DNA from: Halobacteriovorax marinus SJ
Lineage (GTDB): Bacteria > Bdellovibrionota > Bacteriovoracia > Bacteriovoracales > Bacteriovoracaceae
Length of the DNA: 64,000 nt
Direction of reading: 5' to 3'
Assembly (NCBI RefSeq): GCF_000210915.2
Contig: NC_016620.1
Span: 3,348,001-3,412,000, forward strand
Below the pieces are notes generated by a model, which saw nothing but the letters and a program-made list of their open reading frames with translations, was not told the DNA's origin and did not search any database. Numbering within the stretch: position 1 is the first letter of the stretch; each line of letters starts with the position of its first letter. A program made the translations under genes and the position numbers. This document shows positions 50,814 to 60,148 of the stretch, one piece after another.

Positions 50814-51518
50814 ATGACCGAAGAGAAAAAGGCTCCAGAAGAAGAGAAGAAGAAACCAGAGAGTGTTTTAAACGCTTACCGAGATCGATTAAAATCTCTA
50901 AAGCAAGCGAGACAGTACTACTCTACTGGTGAAATCCCGAAAGCTGTCGAAAAGTATTCGCTATATTTAAATACTCTTGCCAGTTACTTTGGAGTTAGTG
51001 AGGAGAGACTCTCTCCTAATTTCTTTGATAATGAGAAAGAGATCTCAGAGCTTCTACTAATTAGCCAAGTATATTGGGACTTAGCAAAGGCCTATGATCG
51101 AAGCCCTAATCTTCACCGAGAATCTATTCGCTGTCTCGATCAATTTGTAAAATTCACAAATGGATTTAAATATCAGCACATAAATGCTCAAATGCTTCGT
51201 AAGTTCATTAAAAGAAAACAAGCACATAATCTCAAGGCCTTTCAAAATGCCTACACTAAAATTCAAGTAGACTCTAAAGGCTGTTTTATCGCCTCATATA
51301 GTTATGGACCTAATCATCAAGTAACAAATGATTTAAGAGAATTTAAAAAAATCCTATTAGAGCTTCCTCTTGGTTTTAAGTTTGTAGAATTGTATTACCG
51401 TCTTTCACCACATATTGTGAGTCTCTTTGAGGGTTCTGGTTCGATTGGAAAGCTAATAAATTATATTGCCTTGAGACCACTATTATTACTTATATCTCTC
51501 ATAGGTAAGAAGAAATAA
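50814..51518 (+). CDS. CFI-box C-terminal domain protein with helical N-terminus
   Basis: 234 residues, no signal peptide. An N-terminal charged segment and TPR-like helices (about 20-130, ARQYYSTGEIPKAVEKYSLY) precede a CFI-box: CFIASYSYGPNHQVTNDLRE (153-172), then FKFVELYYRLSPHIVSLFE. The CFI-box-CTERM motif C-F-I-A..YG...LR..RD is found at the end of many unrelated proteins and has no assigned function. The end is hydrophobic (LLLLISLIG), maybe a membrane anchor. It starts 3 bases after the barrel gene and 1 base before the permease gene, so it is in a tight operon. Confidence 0.72.
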   Translation: MTEEKKAPEEEKKKPESVLNAYRDRLKSLKQARQYYSTGEIPKAVEKYSLYLNTLASYFGVSEERLSPNFFDNEKEISELLLISQVYWDLAKAYDRSPNLHRESIRCLDQFVKFTNGFKYQHINAQMLRKFIKRKQAHNLKAFQNAYTKIQVDSKGCFIASYSYGPNHQVTNDLREFKKILLELPLGFKFVELYYRLSPHIVSLFEGSGSIGKLINYIALRPLLLLISLIGKKK

Positions 51519-51519
51519 T

Positions 51520-52626
51520 ATGGGTATCTTAAGAAAGCTCATACTTAAAGAATGGTTTAAATTCTTTGCTGGATCAGTCATCGCACTTTTCCTTCTCGTC
51601 TCTGTTGCAAATTTAATTTCTGGCTTTCTCAGAGGGAATGTAACTGCGACAGAAGTTATGATTAATCATTTCATTGAGATTCCTGGCTACCTCAATAAAA
51701 TTTTTCCTGTTTCATGCTTAATGGCAAGTTTATTCAGTATTAATAAACTCAAGACTCGAAGTGAGCTCACTGCAATCTTTGCAGCTGGCTATTCAAGAAA
51801 GAATTATATCATCGACTTAATTTTTGCCTCACTCATTGTTACAATTGTTCAATTTATGATGACTTCATATATCTCTCCTTTTTTCAAATCACAGAGAGAG
51901 AACTTAATATCTGAATCAACTCATAAATTCAGTAACCTTAAAAGTCAGGGACTAAGATCATCTACCATCGGTAGTGGTAAGATGTGGTATCGCTCTGACG
52001 ACTATTTCATTGCATTTACAAATTATAATCAAATAAAAAAAGAACTCTACAATGTAACTCTTTATAAATTATCTGCTGACTCATACCTAGAAGAAATTCA
52101 GGCCATGCAAAAGGTCTACTGGGAGAAAGGAATTTGGATTGGAAAAAACGTAATAAAGCTAGACGGTCTTAATTTAAAGTCATTTCCTAAGGCAGAAGAA
52201 AATAAAGAAAATATAATTAATCTCTACGAAACCCCAGAAGAGCTTAGACAAATCGAAGCCGACATAACAATTTTAAATATTGTTAAGCTTTGGAAGTATA
52301 TCGATCAATTAAAAACAAGTGGAATTAATATTAATGAGTATATGGTTCTTTTCTACGATAAGTTTGCAAACTCAATCATTTGCATCATCTTTGCTATTTT
52401 AGCATCTGTCTCTGTTTTTAACCCGAATAGAAGAAGTAGTTCTTTTGGAAAAAACATTGCTGCCGTTTTCTTTTTTACGATTCTATACTGGCTGGTTTAT
52501 TCATATTTAATCGAATTAGGAAATAACTCTAAGGTTCCACCAATAGCAGCAACATTCACTGTTCCTATTGCGTTTACAATTATATTAATCGTGATTTTTT
52601 CTAGAAATCGGAAATTAGCGAAATGA
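51520..52626 (+). CDS. LptF/LptG family permease
   Basis: 368 residues with six membrane helices, three at the start (about 12-35, 55-72, 98-115) and three at the end (about 285-365), around a periplasmic beta-jellyroll region. This is the layout of LptF/LptG, which form the membrane part of the LPS-extracting ABC transporter with LptB. LptF and LptG usually occur as a pair; only one is here. I cannot tell which without alignment. Its stop overlaps the start of the GT39 gene (ATGA). Confidence 0.86.
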   Translation: MGILRKLILKEWFKFFAGSVIALFLLVSVANLISGFLRGNVTATEVMINHFIEIPGYLNKIFPVSCLMASLFSINKLKTRSELTAIFAAGYSRKNYIIDLIFASLIVTIVQFMMTSYISPFFKSQRENLISESTHKFSNLKSQGLRSSTIGSGKMWYRSDDYFIAFTNYNQIKKELYNVTLYKLSADSYLEEIQAMQKVYWEKGIWIGKNVIKLDGLNLKSFPKAEENKENIINLYETPEELRQIEADITILNIVKLWKYIDQLKTSGININEYMVLFYDKFANSIICIIFAILASVSVFNPNRRSSSFGKNIAAVFFFTILYWLVYSYLIELGNNSKVPPIAATFTVPIAFTIILIVIFSRNRKLAK

Positions 52627-54248
52627 CATCATTTTCATCTATTAAAAAACTTTCTATCTTTTCAATTTTTCTTGTTTTTATTCTCTACACTTGGGACATC
52701 GGAAATCTCGATGCGATTAGACAAGGAACAGAAGGATTCTATCTACAAATTGCGAAAGAGATGTTCAATGCTGGCTCAATTCTCACACCTCTATACAACG
52801 GAGAGAATCACTGGTCTAAACCACCTCTACAATTTTGGATGGCCAATATTTTCTACTTCATTGGCGGTGGCCCAAGTATTTTACTCTCTAGACTCTCGAT
52901 TGTTCTCTTCTCTCTAGCAACTCTTATACTAACGTCACAGATTGTCTCAAAACTTTTATCGAAGTCATTTCTACTTATATTTGTTTTTCTAAGTGCTACA
53001 TTTGGCATGTTTAAATACTCTAGAATCTTTATGATGGAGATGCCTCTTACAATGCTTACAACGCTGGGTGCACTCTACTTTTACCTCTATCTTAATGATA
53101 AGAAGTACTCACTTCACCTAGCCTCACTCTTTATCGGCCTCTCGATTCTCGTTAAAGGACCTGTCTCAATTGTCATGGCCGCAGGTGGAATTGGATTATT
53201 TCTAGTTTTAGAGTGGTATATGTTTGGCTTCAACTCTAAAGATCTAAAAAAAGCACTTATATGTTTTTTCTATTCTCTCGCAATTGCTTCTATCTGGTTC
53301 ATCATTTGCACACTAAAGTATGGACATGAATTTATTGATTACTTCTTTTTAAGAGAAAACTTAGGAAAGTTTGCTTCTAAATCTTATCCGATTAGACACG
53401 TTTTCCAAGGACTCATTATATTCGCGCTTCCATGGAGTTTGTACTTACCTATTAGTATTTCTCAGATCAAAGACCATTGGATTAAAGTAAAGAATGATAA
53501 ATTTCTGCTCTTTTCTAATTGCTGCTTCTTTGTCTTTTTCACTCTATGGCTAATTCCATCACAGCGCTCACATCACTATGCCATGCCATCGATTATTTTC
53601 TTTCTAATTTCAAACTTCATTCTTCTTAATAATTATCAGTTAAGTCAAAAAAGAGAGAAGATGATGAAGTTGGCCAATATCGTGATCTCTATTTTAATGG
53701 CCCTGACTGGTATTCTTCTAAGTTCTCTGCTCGTGTTTAATGAAGTGAACCAATCAGCCTCATTAACAATAAAAGTTTTAACTACTGTAGCCCTTCTCTT
53801 TGTTGGTGCCTTTTTATTTATTAAGAGTAAGAAGCAAGTTTCAAAATACTTTATTGCACTCTTTATAATTGGAAATCTCTGGAATATTTTTATTCCATCA
53901 TTCATTCTTCCTTACATGCCTGATCGAGTAATAAAAACTATTGGATCAGCACAAGTAAGTGCTTCTGTTAGAAAGCCTTACTTTATTGAAGAGGCCCTTG
54001 AGAGAAAAATAAACTGGATAGGATCACAGTCAATTCGACAGTATATTCTTGAGAATAACCACTACTATATAATGCATGAAGCCACGTATCGAAGCAATAA
54101 ACTCGAAGACCTTACAAACGTTGTAACTACTTGGAAAGTTTGGAGAAGAGGGGTCAAGGCCAAGGCCGGAGTCAATGCACTTTTAAATAAGAATATTGAA
54201 GAGCTGAAGGATACTGTATACCTTTTAGAAAACAAGCCCTTAAGGTAG
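52623..54248 (+). CDS. Dolichol-phosphate-mannose-protein mannosyltransferase family (GT39, ArnT-like)
   Basis: 541 residues with around 11 membrane helices. An early periplasmic loop has WDIGNLDAIRQGTEGFYLQ (the DE/D-R motif region), then GENHWSKPPLQFWMAN, as in ArnT and related PMT-type transferases. They move a sugar from a lipid carrier to lipid A or to another target outside the membrane. It follows an LptF/G permease by an ATGA overlap, making lipid A or LPS modification a reasonable guess. The acceptor and donor cannot be read. Confidence 0.83.
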   Translation: MTSFSSIKKLSIFSIFLVFILYTWDIGNLDAIRQGTEGFYLQIAKEMFNAGSILTPLYNGENHWSKPPLQFWMANIFYFIGGGPSILLSRLSIVLFSLATLILTSQIVSKLLSKSFLLIFVFLSATFGMFKYSRIFMMEMPLTMLTTLGALYFYLYLNDKKYSLHLASLFIGLSILVKGPVSIVMAAGGIGLFLVLEWYMFGFNSKDLKKALICFFYSLAIASIWFIICTLKYGHEFIDYFFLRENLGKFASKSYPIRHVFQGLIIFALPWSLYLPISISQIKDHWIKVKNDKFLLFSNCCFFVFFTLWLIPSQRSHHYAMPSIIFFLISNFILLNNYQLSQKREKMMKLANIVISILMALTGILLSSLLVFNEVNQSASLTIKVLTTVALLFVGAFLFIKSKKQVSKYFIALFIIGNLWNIFIPSFILPYMPDRVIKTIGSAQVSASVRKPYFIEEALERKINWIGSQSIRQYILENNHYYIMHEATYRSNKLEDLTNVVTTWKVWRRGVKAKAGVNALLNKNIEELKDTVYLLENKPLR

Positions 54249-54280
54249 ACTTACGCGCAGCTTCCATGCTATAAGGGCTC

Positions 54281-54874
54281 ATGGAAAATTCAAGCTTTTT
54301 AGAGAACTATAAACTCGAAGGGGAACTCCTTCAAATATTCACTTACCCAGCTCCTGTGCTTAAGAAAGTTGCTGAACCAGTCACTGAGTTTGACGATGAT
54401 CTTCGAGCTCTTTGCAAAGACATGTTATTTACTATGTATCATGCTCCAGGCATTGGGTTAGCTGCTCCTCAAATTGGAAAGAGCATCAGACTCTTCGTCA
54501 TGGATATTGATTATGACAGAGAAGAAGTTACAAGAGCTGATGGTTCAAGTGAGCACGTACTCTCAAATTTCAACCCAATGATTTTCATTAATCCAGTTAT
54601 CAGCAATAAGCATGGAGAGATTCTCTACGAAGAAGGATGTCTAAGTGTTCCTGGTATATATGAAGAAGTTAAAAGGGCCAAAACAATTACTGTAGATTAT
54701 CAAGATATGTGGGGAGAGAAACACTCTATAGATGCAGATGAACTCCTATCAATTTGTCTACAACACGAGAATGATCACCTAGAGGGAATAGTCTTTCTAG
54801 AAAGATTAAGTATGTTAAAGCAAAACCTTTTAAAGAAGAAATTCCTAAAACAAAAAAAGAAGAAAGGACTTTAA
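54281..54874 (+). CDS. def: Peptide deformylase
   Basis: 197 residues. It removes formyl groups from new proteins. All three motifs are present: PGIGLAAPQIG (about 58-68), EGCLSVP (about 121-127) and QHENDHLEG (about 165-173, metal histidines). About 15 extra N-terminal residues precede the usual start, and an insert DYDREEVTRADGSSEH sits after the first motif. A TATAAG box (54270-54275) is five bases before the ATG. fmt follows without a gap. Confidence 0.95.
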   Translation: MENSSFLENYKLEGELLQIFTYPAPVLKKVAEPVTEFDDDLRALCKDMLFTMYHAPGIGLAAPQIGKSIRLFVMDIDYDREEVTRADGSSEHVLSNFNPMIFINPVISNKHGEILYEEGCLSVPGIYEEVKRAKTITVDYQDMWGEKHSIDADELLSICLQHENDHLEGIVFLERLSMLKQNLLKKKFLKQKKKKGL

Positions 54875-55816
54875 ATGAAGAAGTTGAATATTATCTTTTG
54901 TGGGACACCAGACTTTTCTGTCCCGGCCCTAGAAATGTTATTCAATCATCCTCATGTAAACTTATCTCACGTTATAACAATGCCAGACAGACCAGCGGGA
55001 AGAGGACAGAAGCTACAGTCACCTCCCGTAGCTGAGTTTGCTAAGGCTAGCAAGATCTCTCTTATTCAAACAGAGAATATCAACCGAGAAGAAGAAATAC
55101 TAAATAAGCTTGAAGGCGAGAAAGTTGACGCTATAGTCGTTCTTGCGTTCGCTCAATTTCTAGGTAGTAGAATTTTAAACTTACCTAAATTGGGCTGCTT
55201 TAATATTCATACATCACTACTCCCTAGATATAGAGGGGCTGCTCCAATTCAGTACGCCCTGCTTAACGGAGACAAAGAAAGTGGTGTCAGCATTCAGAGA
55301 ATGGTAAAGCAAATGGACGCGGGGGATCTCGTACACTCTTATCCTATGCAATTAGATGATAATGAAACGGGTGGACAGCTCTATACTAGGCTTAAGTTTC
55401 AAGCGGCACTAAGTTTAAATACTGTTATCTCTAAGCTTTTAAATAATAAAATTACCTACACTCCTCAAGATCATGATGCTGCTACATTTGCTCCTACTTT
55501 GAAAAAAGAAGATGGATTTCTAGATTTTAGTAATAAAACAATTGAAGAAATTCACAATCAAGTAAGAGCGCTCATTCCTTGGCCGGGCACTTGGTGTAAA
55601 TTAAACGGAAAAAGACTCAAAGTTTTTTCTGTTGAGAAATCACTTAAATCAATCAGCCCTGGAGCCTGTGACACTAAAGATGGAAATATTCTCATTGGAT
55701 GTAGCAACGGTACTCTGCGCCTTAGCGACGTGCAGATCGAGGGAAAGAAGAGATGTAGCGATACATCACTAATTAATGGAATGAAGAACTCTACAACTGA
55801 TTTTACAATTAACTAG
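54875..55816 (+). CDS. fmt: Methionyl-tRNA formyltransferase
   Basis: 313 residues. It formylates Met-tRNA(fMet) with 10-formyl-THF. Motifs are FCGTPDFSVPALEML at the start, FNIHTSLLPRYRGAAPIQ (folate site, catalytic NIH...D), and MDAGDLVH. The C-terminal domain has IRWPG-like LIPWPGTWC. It directly follows def, the normal arrangement, and is five bases before rpe. Confidence 0.96.
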   Translation: MKKLNIIFCGTPDFSVPALEMLFNHPHVNLSHVITMPDRPAGRGQKLQSPPVAEFAKASKISLIQTENINREEEILNKLEGEKVDAIVVLAFAQFLGSRILNLPKLGCFNIHTSLLPRYRGAAPIQYALLNGDKESGVSIQRMVKQMDAGDLVHSYPMQLDDNETGGQLYTRLKFQAALSLNTVISKLLNNKITYTPQDHDAATFAPTLKKEDGFLDFSNKTIEEIHNQVRALIPWPGTWCKLNGKRLKVFSVEKSLKSISPGACDTKDGNILIGCSNGTLRLSDVQIEGKKRCSDTSLINGMKNSTTDFTIN

Positions 55817-55821
55817 GAAGA

Positions 55822-56472
55822 ATGATGATTATTTCACCAAGTTTATTAGCCTGTGATTTCTTAAATATTGAATCTGAATTAAATGCCTTTGAAGGTTTTG
55901 AAGATTTATGGTTCCACCTCGACATTATGGATGCTCACTTTGTACCAAACCTTACTTTTGGTCATCCTATTGTAAAATTGATTTCAAAGAAAACCAAAAT
56001 ACCATTAGATGCCCACTTTATGGTGAGCAACCCAGAATTCTTTATTGAAACCTTTAAAGATTTCAATATTCATAATTTTACTTTTCATATAGAGGCCACA
56101 GAAAACTCATTTGAGCTTATTAAGAAAGCAAAGAAGTACTATCCAAGTGTCGGTGTCTCTATTAAACCAAAAACTCCTCTAGAAGATATTAGTTCAGAAG
56201 TATTAGCGAATATTGATCTTCTTCTAATTATGTCCGTTGAACCAGGCTTTGGTGGACAAGCTTTTATAGAGGAGAGCTATGAGAGAATTGAATATTTTAA
56301 TAAATTAAAAACACAATATCCAAATCTTACGATTCAAGTAGATGGAGGCGTTAGCAATATCAATGCTGACAAATTAAGAAAAGCTGGAGCCGACAACCTT
56401 GTTGCAGGCTCATATATTTTTAAAGAAGGCCCTACTACTTATCGTGAGAAAGTTGAAAGTTTAAGGAGATAA
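55822..56472 (+). CDS. rpe: Ribulose-phosphate 3-epimerase
   Basis: 216 residues, standard length. It interconverts ribulose 5-phosphate and xylulose 5-phosphate in the pentose phosphate pathway. Motifs are ISPSLLACDFLN at the start, WFHLDIMDAHFVPNLTFG (metal ligands H and D), LDAHFMVSNPE, MSVEPGFGGQAF and QVDGGVSNINA. It follows fmt and is one base before hutH, an unusual mix of housekeeping and catabolic genes in one run. Confidence 0.97.
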   Translation: MMIISPSLLACDFLNIESELNAFEGFEDLWFHLDIMDAHFVPNLTFGHPIVKLISKKTKIPLDAHFMVSNPEFFIETFKDFNIHNFTFHIEATENSFELIKKAKKYYPSVGVSIKPKTPLEDISSEVLANIDLLLIMSVEPGFGGQAFIEESYERIEYFNKLKTQYPNLTIQVDGGVSNINADKLRKAGADNLVAGSYIFKEGPTTYREKVESLRR

Positions 56473-56473
56473 A

Positions 56474-58021
56474 ATGTCTGCAGTTGAGAAAATTACTTTT
56501 AATGGACAGTCACTTACAATTGAACAAGTTCATCATATTGCTTTTTCTAAACCTGGAAAGGTTGAAATTAATATTTGCGATAAAGCATTGGAGAGAATGA
56601 AAGAATCTCGCGCCTACGTTCACAATATTGTTGAAAAGGGTGAGCCTGTATACGGTATCAACACAGGCTTCGGTGCACTTTCAAGTATGCACATAAAAAA
56701 AGAAGACCTAGCAACTCTACAAGTTAATCTTATTAGATCCCACTGTACAGGAACTGGTAAACCATTCAGCAGAGAGATTACTCGTGCAATTATGATTCTT
56801 AGAGCAAATTGCCTCATCTCTGGTTACTCAGGTGTTCAACCTGAAATCGTTCAACTTATTATTGATTTTATCAATCACGATGTTATTCCAGTTGTTCCAG
56901 AAAAAGGTTCAGTTGGTGCCTCTGGAGACTTAGCTCCCCTATCTCATATTGCGCTTGCGCTCATAGGAGAAGGAGAAGTTATCTATGAAGGAAAACTAGT
57001 TAATTCTAAGTTTGCAATAGATCAAATTAAGAAGTCTCCTGCAGTACTAGGTCCAAAAGATGGTCTCGCTCTAATTAACGGTACAGCTGTCATGGCGGCC
57101 ATTGGAGCTTGCGCAGTTGTAGAAGCTACTAATATTATGAAAATTGCTGATATCAGTGCAGCACTTACACTAGACGGTGTAAGAGGAACTACAAAGGCTT
57201 ATTACCAAGGTATATCACAACTTAAGCCACATCCTGGTCAAATCGACTCATGTAATAACTTAAATAATCTCTTAGCTGATTCAAAGATAAAAGACTCACA
57301 CGATGACTGTGGAAAAGTTCAAGATCCTTATTCTTTAAGATGTGTTCCTCAAGTACATGGAGCTTGTAGACAAACTCTTAAACATGCAAGAGAAGTTATC
57401 TCAATAGAGCTAAATTCAGTTACAGATAATCCACTTATTTTCTTAGAAGAAGATAAAGTAGTTAGTGGTGGAAATTTCCACGGTGAAGCTCTATCGCTGG
57501 TTATGGACTATCTTTCAATGGGTGTTGCTGAGATTTGTAATATCTGTGAAAGAAGAATTGAAAAAATGATGAATCCTAGCTTCTCTGATCTTCCTGCATT
57601 TCTAACTAAGAACTCAGGATTAAATTCAGGACTAATGATTGCTCACGTAACAGCAGCGGCCCTTACTTCAGAGAATAAGTACCTTTGTCATCCGGCATCC
57701 GTAGACAGTGTTCCAACTTCTACTGATAAGGAAGATCATGTATCAATGGGTGTGACAGCAGGTAGAAAATTATTAGAAGTTATAGACAATGCTAAAACAG
57801 TACTTGGTATTGAGCTTCTTTGTAATACACAAGCACTAGACTTTCAAAGGCCACTCAAGTCTTCTCCTGCTCTAGAAGCAGTTCACGCTCTTGTTAGAAA
57901 GCATGTTCTTCCAATTGAAGAAGATAGAATTTTCTATAAAGACATGGATAATATTAAAAAGCTTATCTCTTCAAATGAGATTGTTAATGCAGCGGCTGAA
58001 CACTTAAAAGAAATTAACTAG
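56474..58021 (+). CDS. hutH: Histidine ammonia-lyase
   Basis: 515 residues, standard length. It turns L-histidine into urocanate and ammonia. The autocatalytic MIO prosthetic group comes from A149-S150-G151 in GSVGASGDLAPLSH. VYGINTGFG (59-67) and CVPQVHGACR are also present. It starts one base after rpe and is followed after eight bases by hutI. The next enzyme, urocanase (hutU), is not in the window. Confidence 0.97.
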   Translation: MSAVEKITFNGQSLTIEQVHHIAFSKPGKVEINICDKALERMKESRAYVHNIVEKGEPVYGINTGFGALSSMHIKKEDLATLQVNLIRSHCTGTGKPFSREITRAIMILRANCLISGYSGVQPEIVQLIIDFINHDVIPVVPEKGSVGASGDLAPLSHIALALIGEGEVIYEGKLVNSKFAIDQIKKSPAVLGPKDGLALINGTAVMAAIGACAVVEATNIMKIADISAALTLDGVRGTTKAYYQGISQLKPHPGQIDSCNNLNNLLADSKIKDSHDDCGKVQDPYSLRCVPQVHGACRQTLKHAREVISIELNSVTDNPLIFLEEDKVVSGGNFHGEALSLVMDYLSMGVAEICNICERRIEKMMNPSFSDLPAFLTKNSGLNSGLMIAHVTAAALTSENKYLCHPASVDSVPTSTDKEDHVSMGVTAGRKLLEVIDNAKTVLGIELLCNTQALDFQRPLKSSPALEAVHALVRKHVLPIEEDRIFYKDMDNIKKLISSNEIVNAAAEHLKEIN

Positions 58022-58029
58022 GAATTATA

Positions 58030-59244
58030 ATGAGTTTAAAAGCATTTAGAAATTTCTCTCAAATTGTAACGCTCGAAAATGCTTATAAGAAAGATGGGCG
58101 CCATCTACTTCCAGAAGACCTCTCTATTATCGAGAATGCTTCTATAGTATTTGATAGCGAAGAAATTGTTTGGGTCGGAGAGGACTCAACAATTCCAAGT
58201 GAATTTCAATCAGTACCCTTTGAAGACTTCACAGGAAAAACTCTTCTTCCCGAACTTGTAGACTCACATACACACTTAGTTTTTGGTGGAGATAGATCTT
58301 CAGAATATTCTATGCGCTTAAATGGTGCCGACTATCAGGCCATCGCCAACGCAGGCGGTGGGATCCTCTCAACGATGAAAGCTACTAATGAAAGTAGTGC
58401 TGATCAACTATTTGAAGATGCTGTTGCTAGAGTAGAGAGAATTTATTCCTATGGTGTTGGAACAATAGAAATTAAAAGTGGATATGGCCTTAATTATGAA
58501 AAAGAGAAAGAATGCTCTTTGATAATTGAGCGTCTGAAAGATCACTTTGAAGGTCGTGTTCAAATTTCTAATACATATATGGCCGCGCATGCTGTGCCTA
58601 AAGAATATAAAACATCTAATGATTACATCAATAAAGTTGTAATCCCACTTCTTAAGGAACTATCTGAAATTGGCGTTATCGACGCTGTAGATATCTTTCA
58701 CGAAGAAGGATACTTCGATGAAGTAGACACTCAGCAGTTATTTGATGTCGCTTCCTTTTTAAATATTCCCGTAAAGAGTCATGCCGACGAATTTAAAGAT
58801 AATAAAGGTGCTATTCTTGCGGTTAAGAATAATGCACTAAGTACTGATCATCTTCTATGTACAACTGAAGATGGTATATCTGCCCTAGCCAGCTCTTCAA
58901 CTGTGGCGACCCTCTTACCTGGAACTGGTTTTTTCCTTGGAAAACCACAGGCCGATGCTGAAGCTTTTTTTAAGGCTGGTGTAAAGGTGGCCATAGCATC
59001 TGACTATAATCCTGGATCATGTCACTGCGACAATGTCCTTCTCGTTGCTTCTTTAGCTGCTCCTACATATAAAATGAATATTGCTCAATTATGGGCAGCG
59101 ATTACAATGAACGCCGCTCATGCCTTGAACTTCAAAAATCAAGGTGCGCTTGTTAGTGGACTAAAGCCTAGGTTTACTATTTTTGATGTAGATAATATTG
59201 ATAAGGTTACCTATCACTGGGGTGTGAATAAGTGCATCCGCTAA
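58030..59244 (+). CDS. hutI: Imidazolonepropionase
   Basis: 404 residues, standard length. It hydrolyses 4-imidazolone-5-propionate to N-formimino-glutamate. Metal ligands are in DSHTHLVFGGDRSSEY (HxH), the active-site HADEF, and SDYNPGSCHCDN near the end. It directly follows hutH. A hairpin terminator is at its end. The pathway step between hutH and hutI (hutU) must be elsewhere. Confidence 0.96.
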   Translation: MSLKAFRNFSQIVTLENAYKKDGRHLLPEDLSIIENASIVFDSEEIVWVGEDSTIPSEFQSVPFEDFTGKTLLPELVDSHTHLVFGGDRSSEYSMRLNGADYQAIANAGGGILSTMKATNESSADQLFEDAVARVERIYSYGVGTIEIKSGYGLNYEKEKECSLIIERLKDHFEGRVQISNTYMAAHAVPKEYKTSNDYINKVVIPLLKELSEIGVIDAVDIFHEEGYFDEVDTQQLFDVASFLNIPVKSHADEFKDNKGAILAVKNNALSTDHLLCTTEDGISALASSSTVATLLPGTGFFLGKPQADAEAFFKAGVKVAIASDYNPGSCHCDNVLLVASLAAPTYKMNIAQLWAAITMNAAHALNFKNQGALVSGLKPRFTIFDVDNIDKVTYHWGVNKCIR

Positions 59245-59246
59245 GG

Positions 59247-59277
59247 ATAGCTTACTTATAGAAGTAAGCTATTTCTT
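59247..59277. terminator. Bidirectional terminator after hutI
   Basis: ATAGCTTACTT (59247-59257) pairs perfectly with AAGTAAGCTAT (59262-59272), loop ATAG, followed by TTTCTT. It lies between hutI and the converging TlpA-like gene. Confidence 0.78.
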
Positions 59278-59823
59278 AAGTAGATTATCAAACTTCTCGT
59301 AGAGCTCTTCAGAACTAAAATCTTTTGCTCCATTTGAAACCTGAATTACTTTTCCCTTATGATAAATAATTGAAACGGGAATTGCCGATATCATAAACTT
59401 CTCTAGTATTGATCCATCAGTATCTGCAACATTAGGGAAGTTTAATTTATACTTTTTAGTAATTTTCTTAATATTTTCCATCTGGTCTTCATCATCTTGG
59501 TTAATTCCAAAGACCATTATCTGATCGTCATTATACTTTTTCTTCATGGTAACGATTGATGGAAATTCTATTAAACAAGGCTTACACCAAGTTGCCCAAA
59601 AGTTGATGATAACAATTGGAGTTTTAAGATCTTTTAATTTAACTTTCTTATTTTCAGTCGTTTTAAGTTCTAAGTCTTTATATAGTGACTCATAGTGAGT
59701 CGTAATCTTCTTCTCTACTTTAGTAGCATCGGCCTTAAGATCAAATAATTTGAACATACCCTGCCCTAGACCTATAAACGTTAGGAAAGATACGGCGATA
59801 AAAATTGGAAAATATTTCTTCAT
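59269..59823 (-). CDS. TlpA/ResA-like membrane-anchored thioredoxin
   Basis: 184 residues. An N-terminal uncleaved anchor or signal peptide (FPIFIAVSFLTFIGLG) is followed by a linker and a thioredoxin fold with the redox motif WATWCKPCLIEFPS (near 78), and a later cis-proline loop ISAIPVSIIYHKG. Such proteins reduce disulfides in the periplasm, for example during cytochrome c assembly. No cytochrome genes are in view. It is transcribed alone, with the hutI terminator at its end. Confidence 0.88.
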   Translation of the reverse strand: MKKYFPIFIAVSFLTFIGLGQGMFKLFDLKADATKVEKKITTHYESLYKDLELKTTENKKVKLKDLKTPIVIINFWATWCKPCLIEFPSIVTMKKKYNDDQIMVFGINQDDEDQMENIKKITKKYKLNFPNVADTDGSILEKFMISAIPVSIIYHKGKVIQVSNGAKDFSSEELYEKFDNLLKK

Positions 59824-59859
59824 TGAGACTCCGGTCCCCTTGGATTAGCATTTATTATA

Positions 59860-60123
59860 ATGGAAAAAGCTGATTTATTTAACCAAGAATTCAATTCCCA
59901 TCAACAAGAATTAGTGCAAAATCTCGACGCCAATATGCACGCCCAAAAGCTTTTAGTCAACCAGAAGGGTCAAGCATTCATAGAGTTTTTATTTATTCTT
60001 CTCGCGATGATATTGATTTCATTTGGAATGTTAAAAGGCCTAAACAGCTCAATTTCACAACGATGGCTAGGAACGGTTAAGGCCATTGCAAAGCCAACAC
60101 CCACTGACATACAATTAAGATAA
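59860..60123 (+). CDS. Small pilin/TadE-like protein with class III signal sequence
   Basis: 87 residues. KGQAFIEFLFILLAMILISF (about 37-56) has the prepilin pattern: glycine, then QAFIE with glutamate at +5, then a hydrophobic helix. This fits Flp-type pilins or TadE-like pseudopilins cut by a prepilin peptidase. The N-terminal leader of about 38 residues is long and polar, and the rest after the helix is short. No pilus assembly gene is adjacent. The start is uncertain: ATG 59860 has no ribosome-binding site, and ATG 59935 is an alternative. Confidence 0.55.
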   Translation: MEKADLFNQEFNSHQQELVQNLDANMHAQKLLVNQKGQAFIEFLFILLAMILISFGMLKGLNSSISQRWLGTVKAIAKPTPTDIQLR

Positions 60124-60148
60124 ATTTCATTTAATCACTGAGGATACT

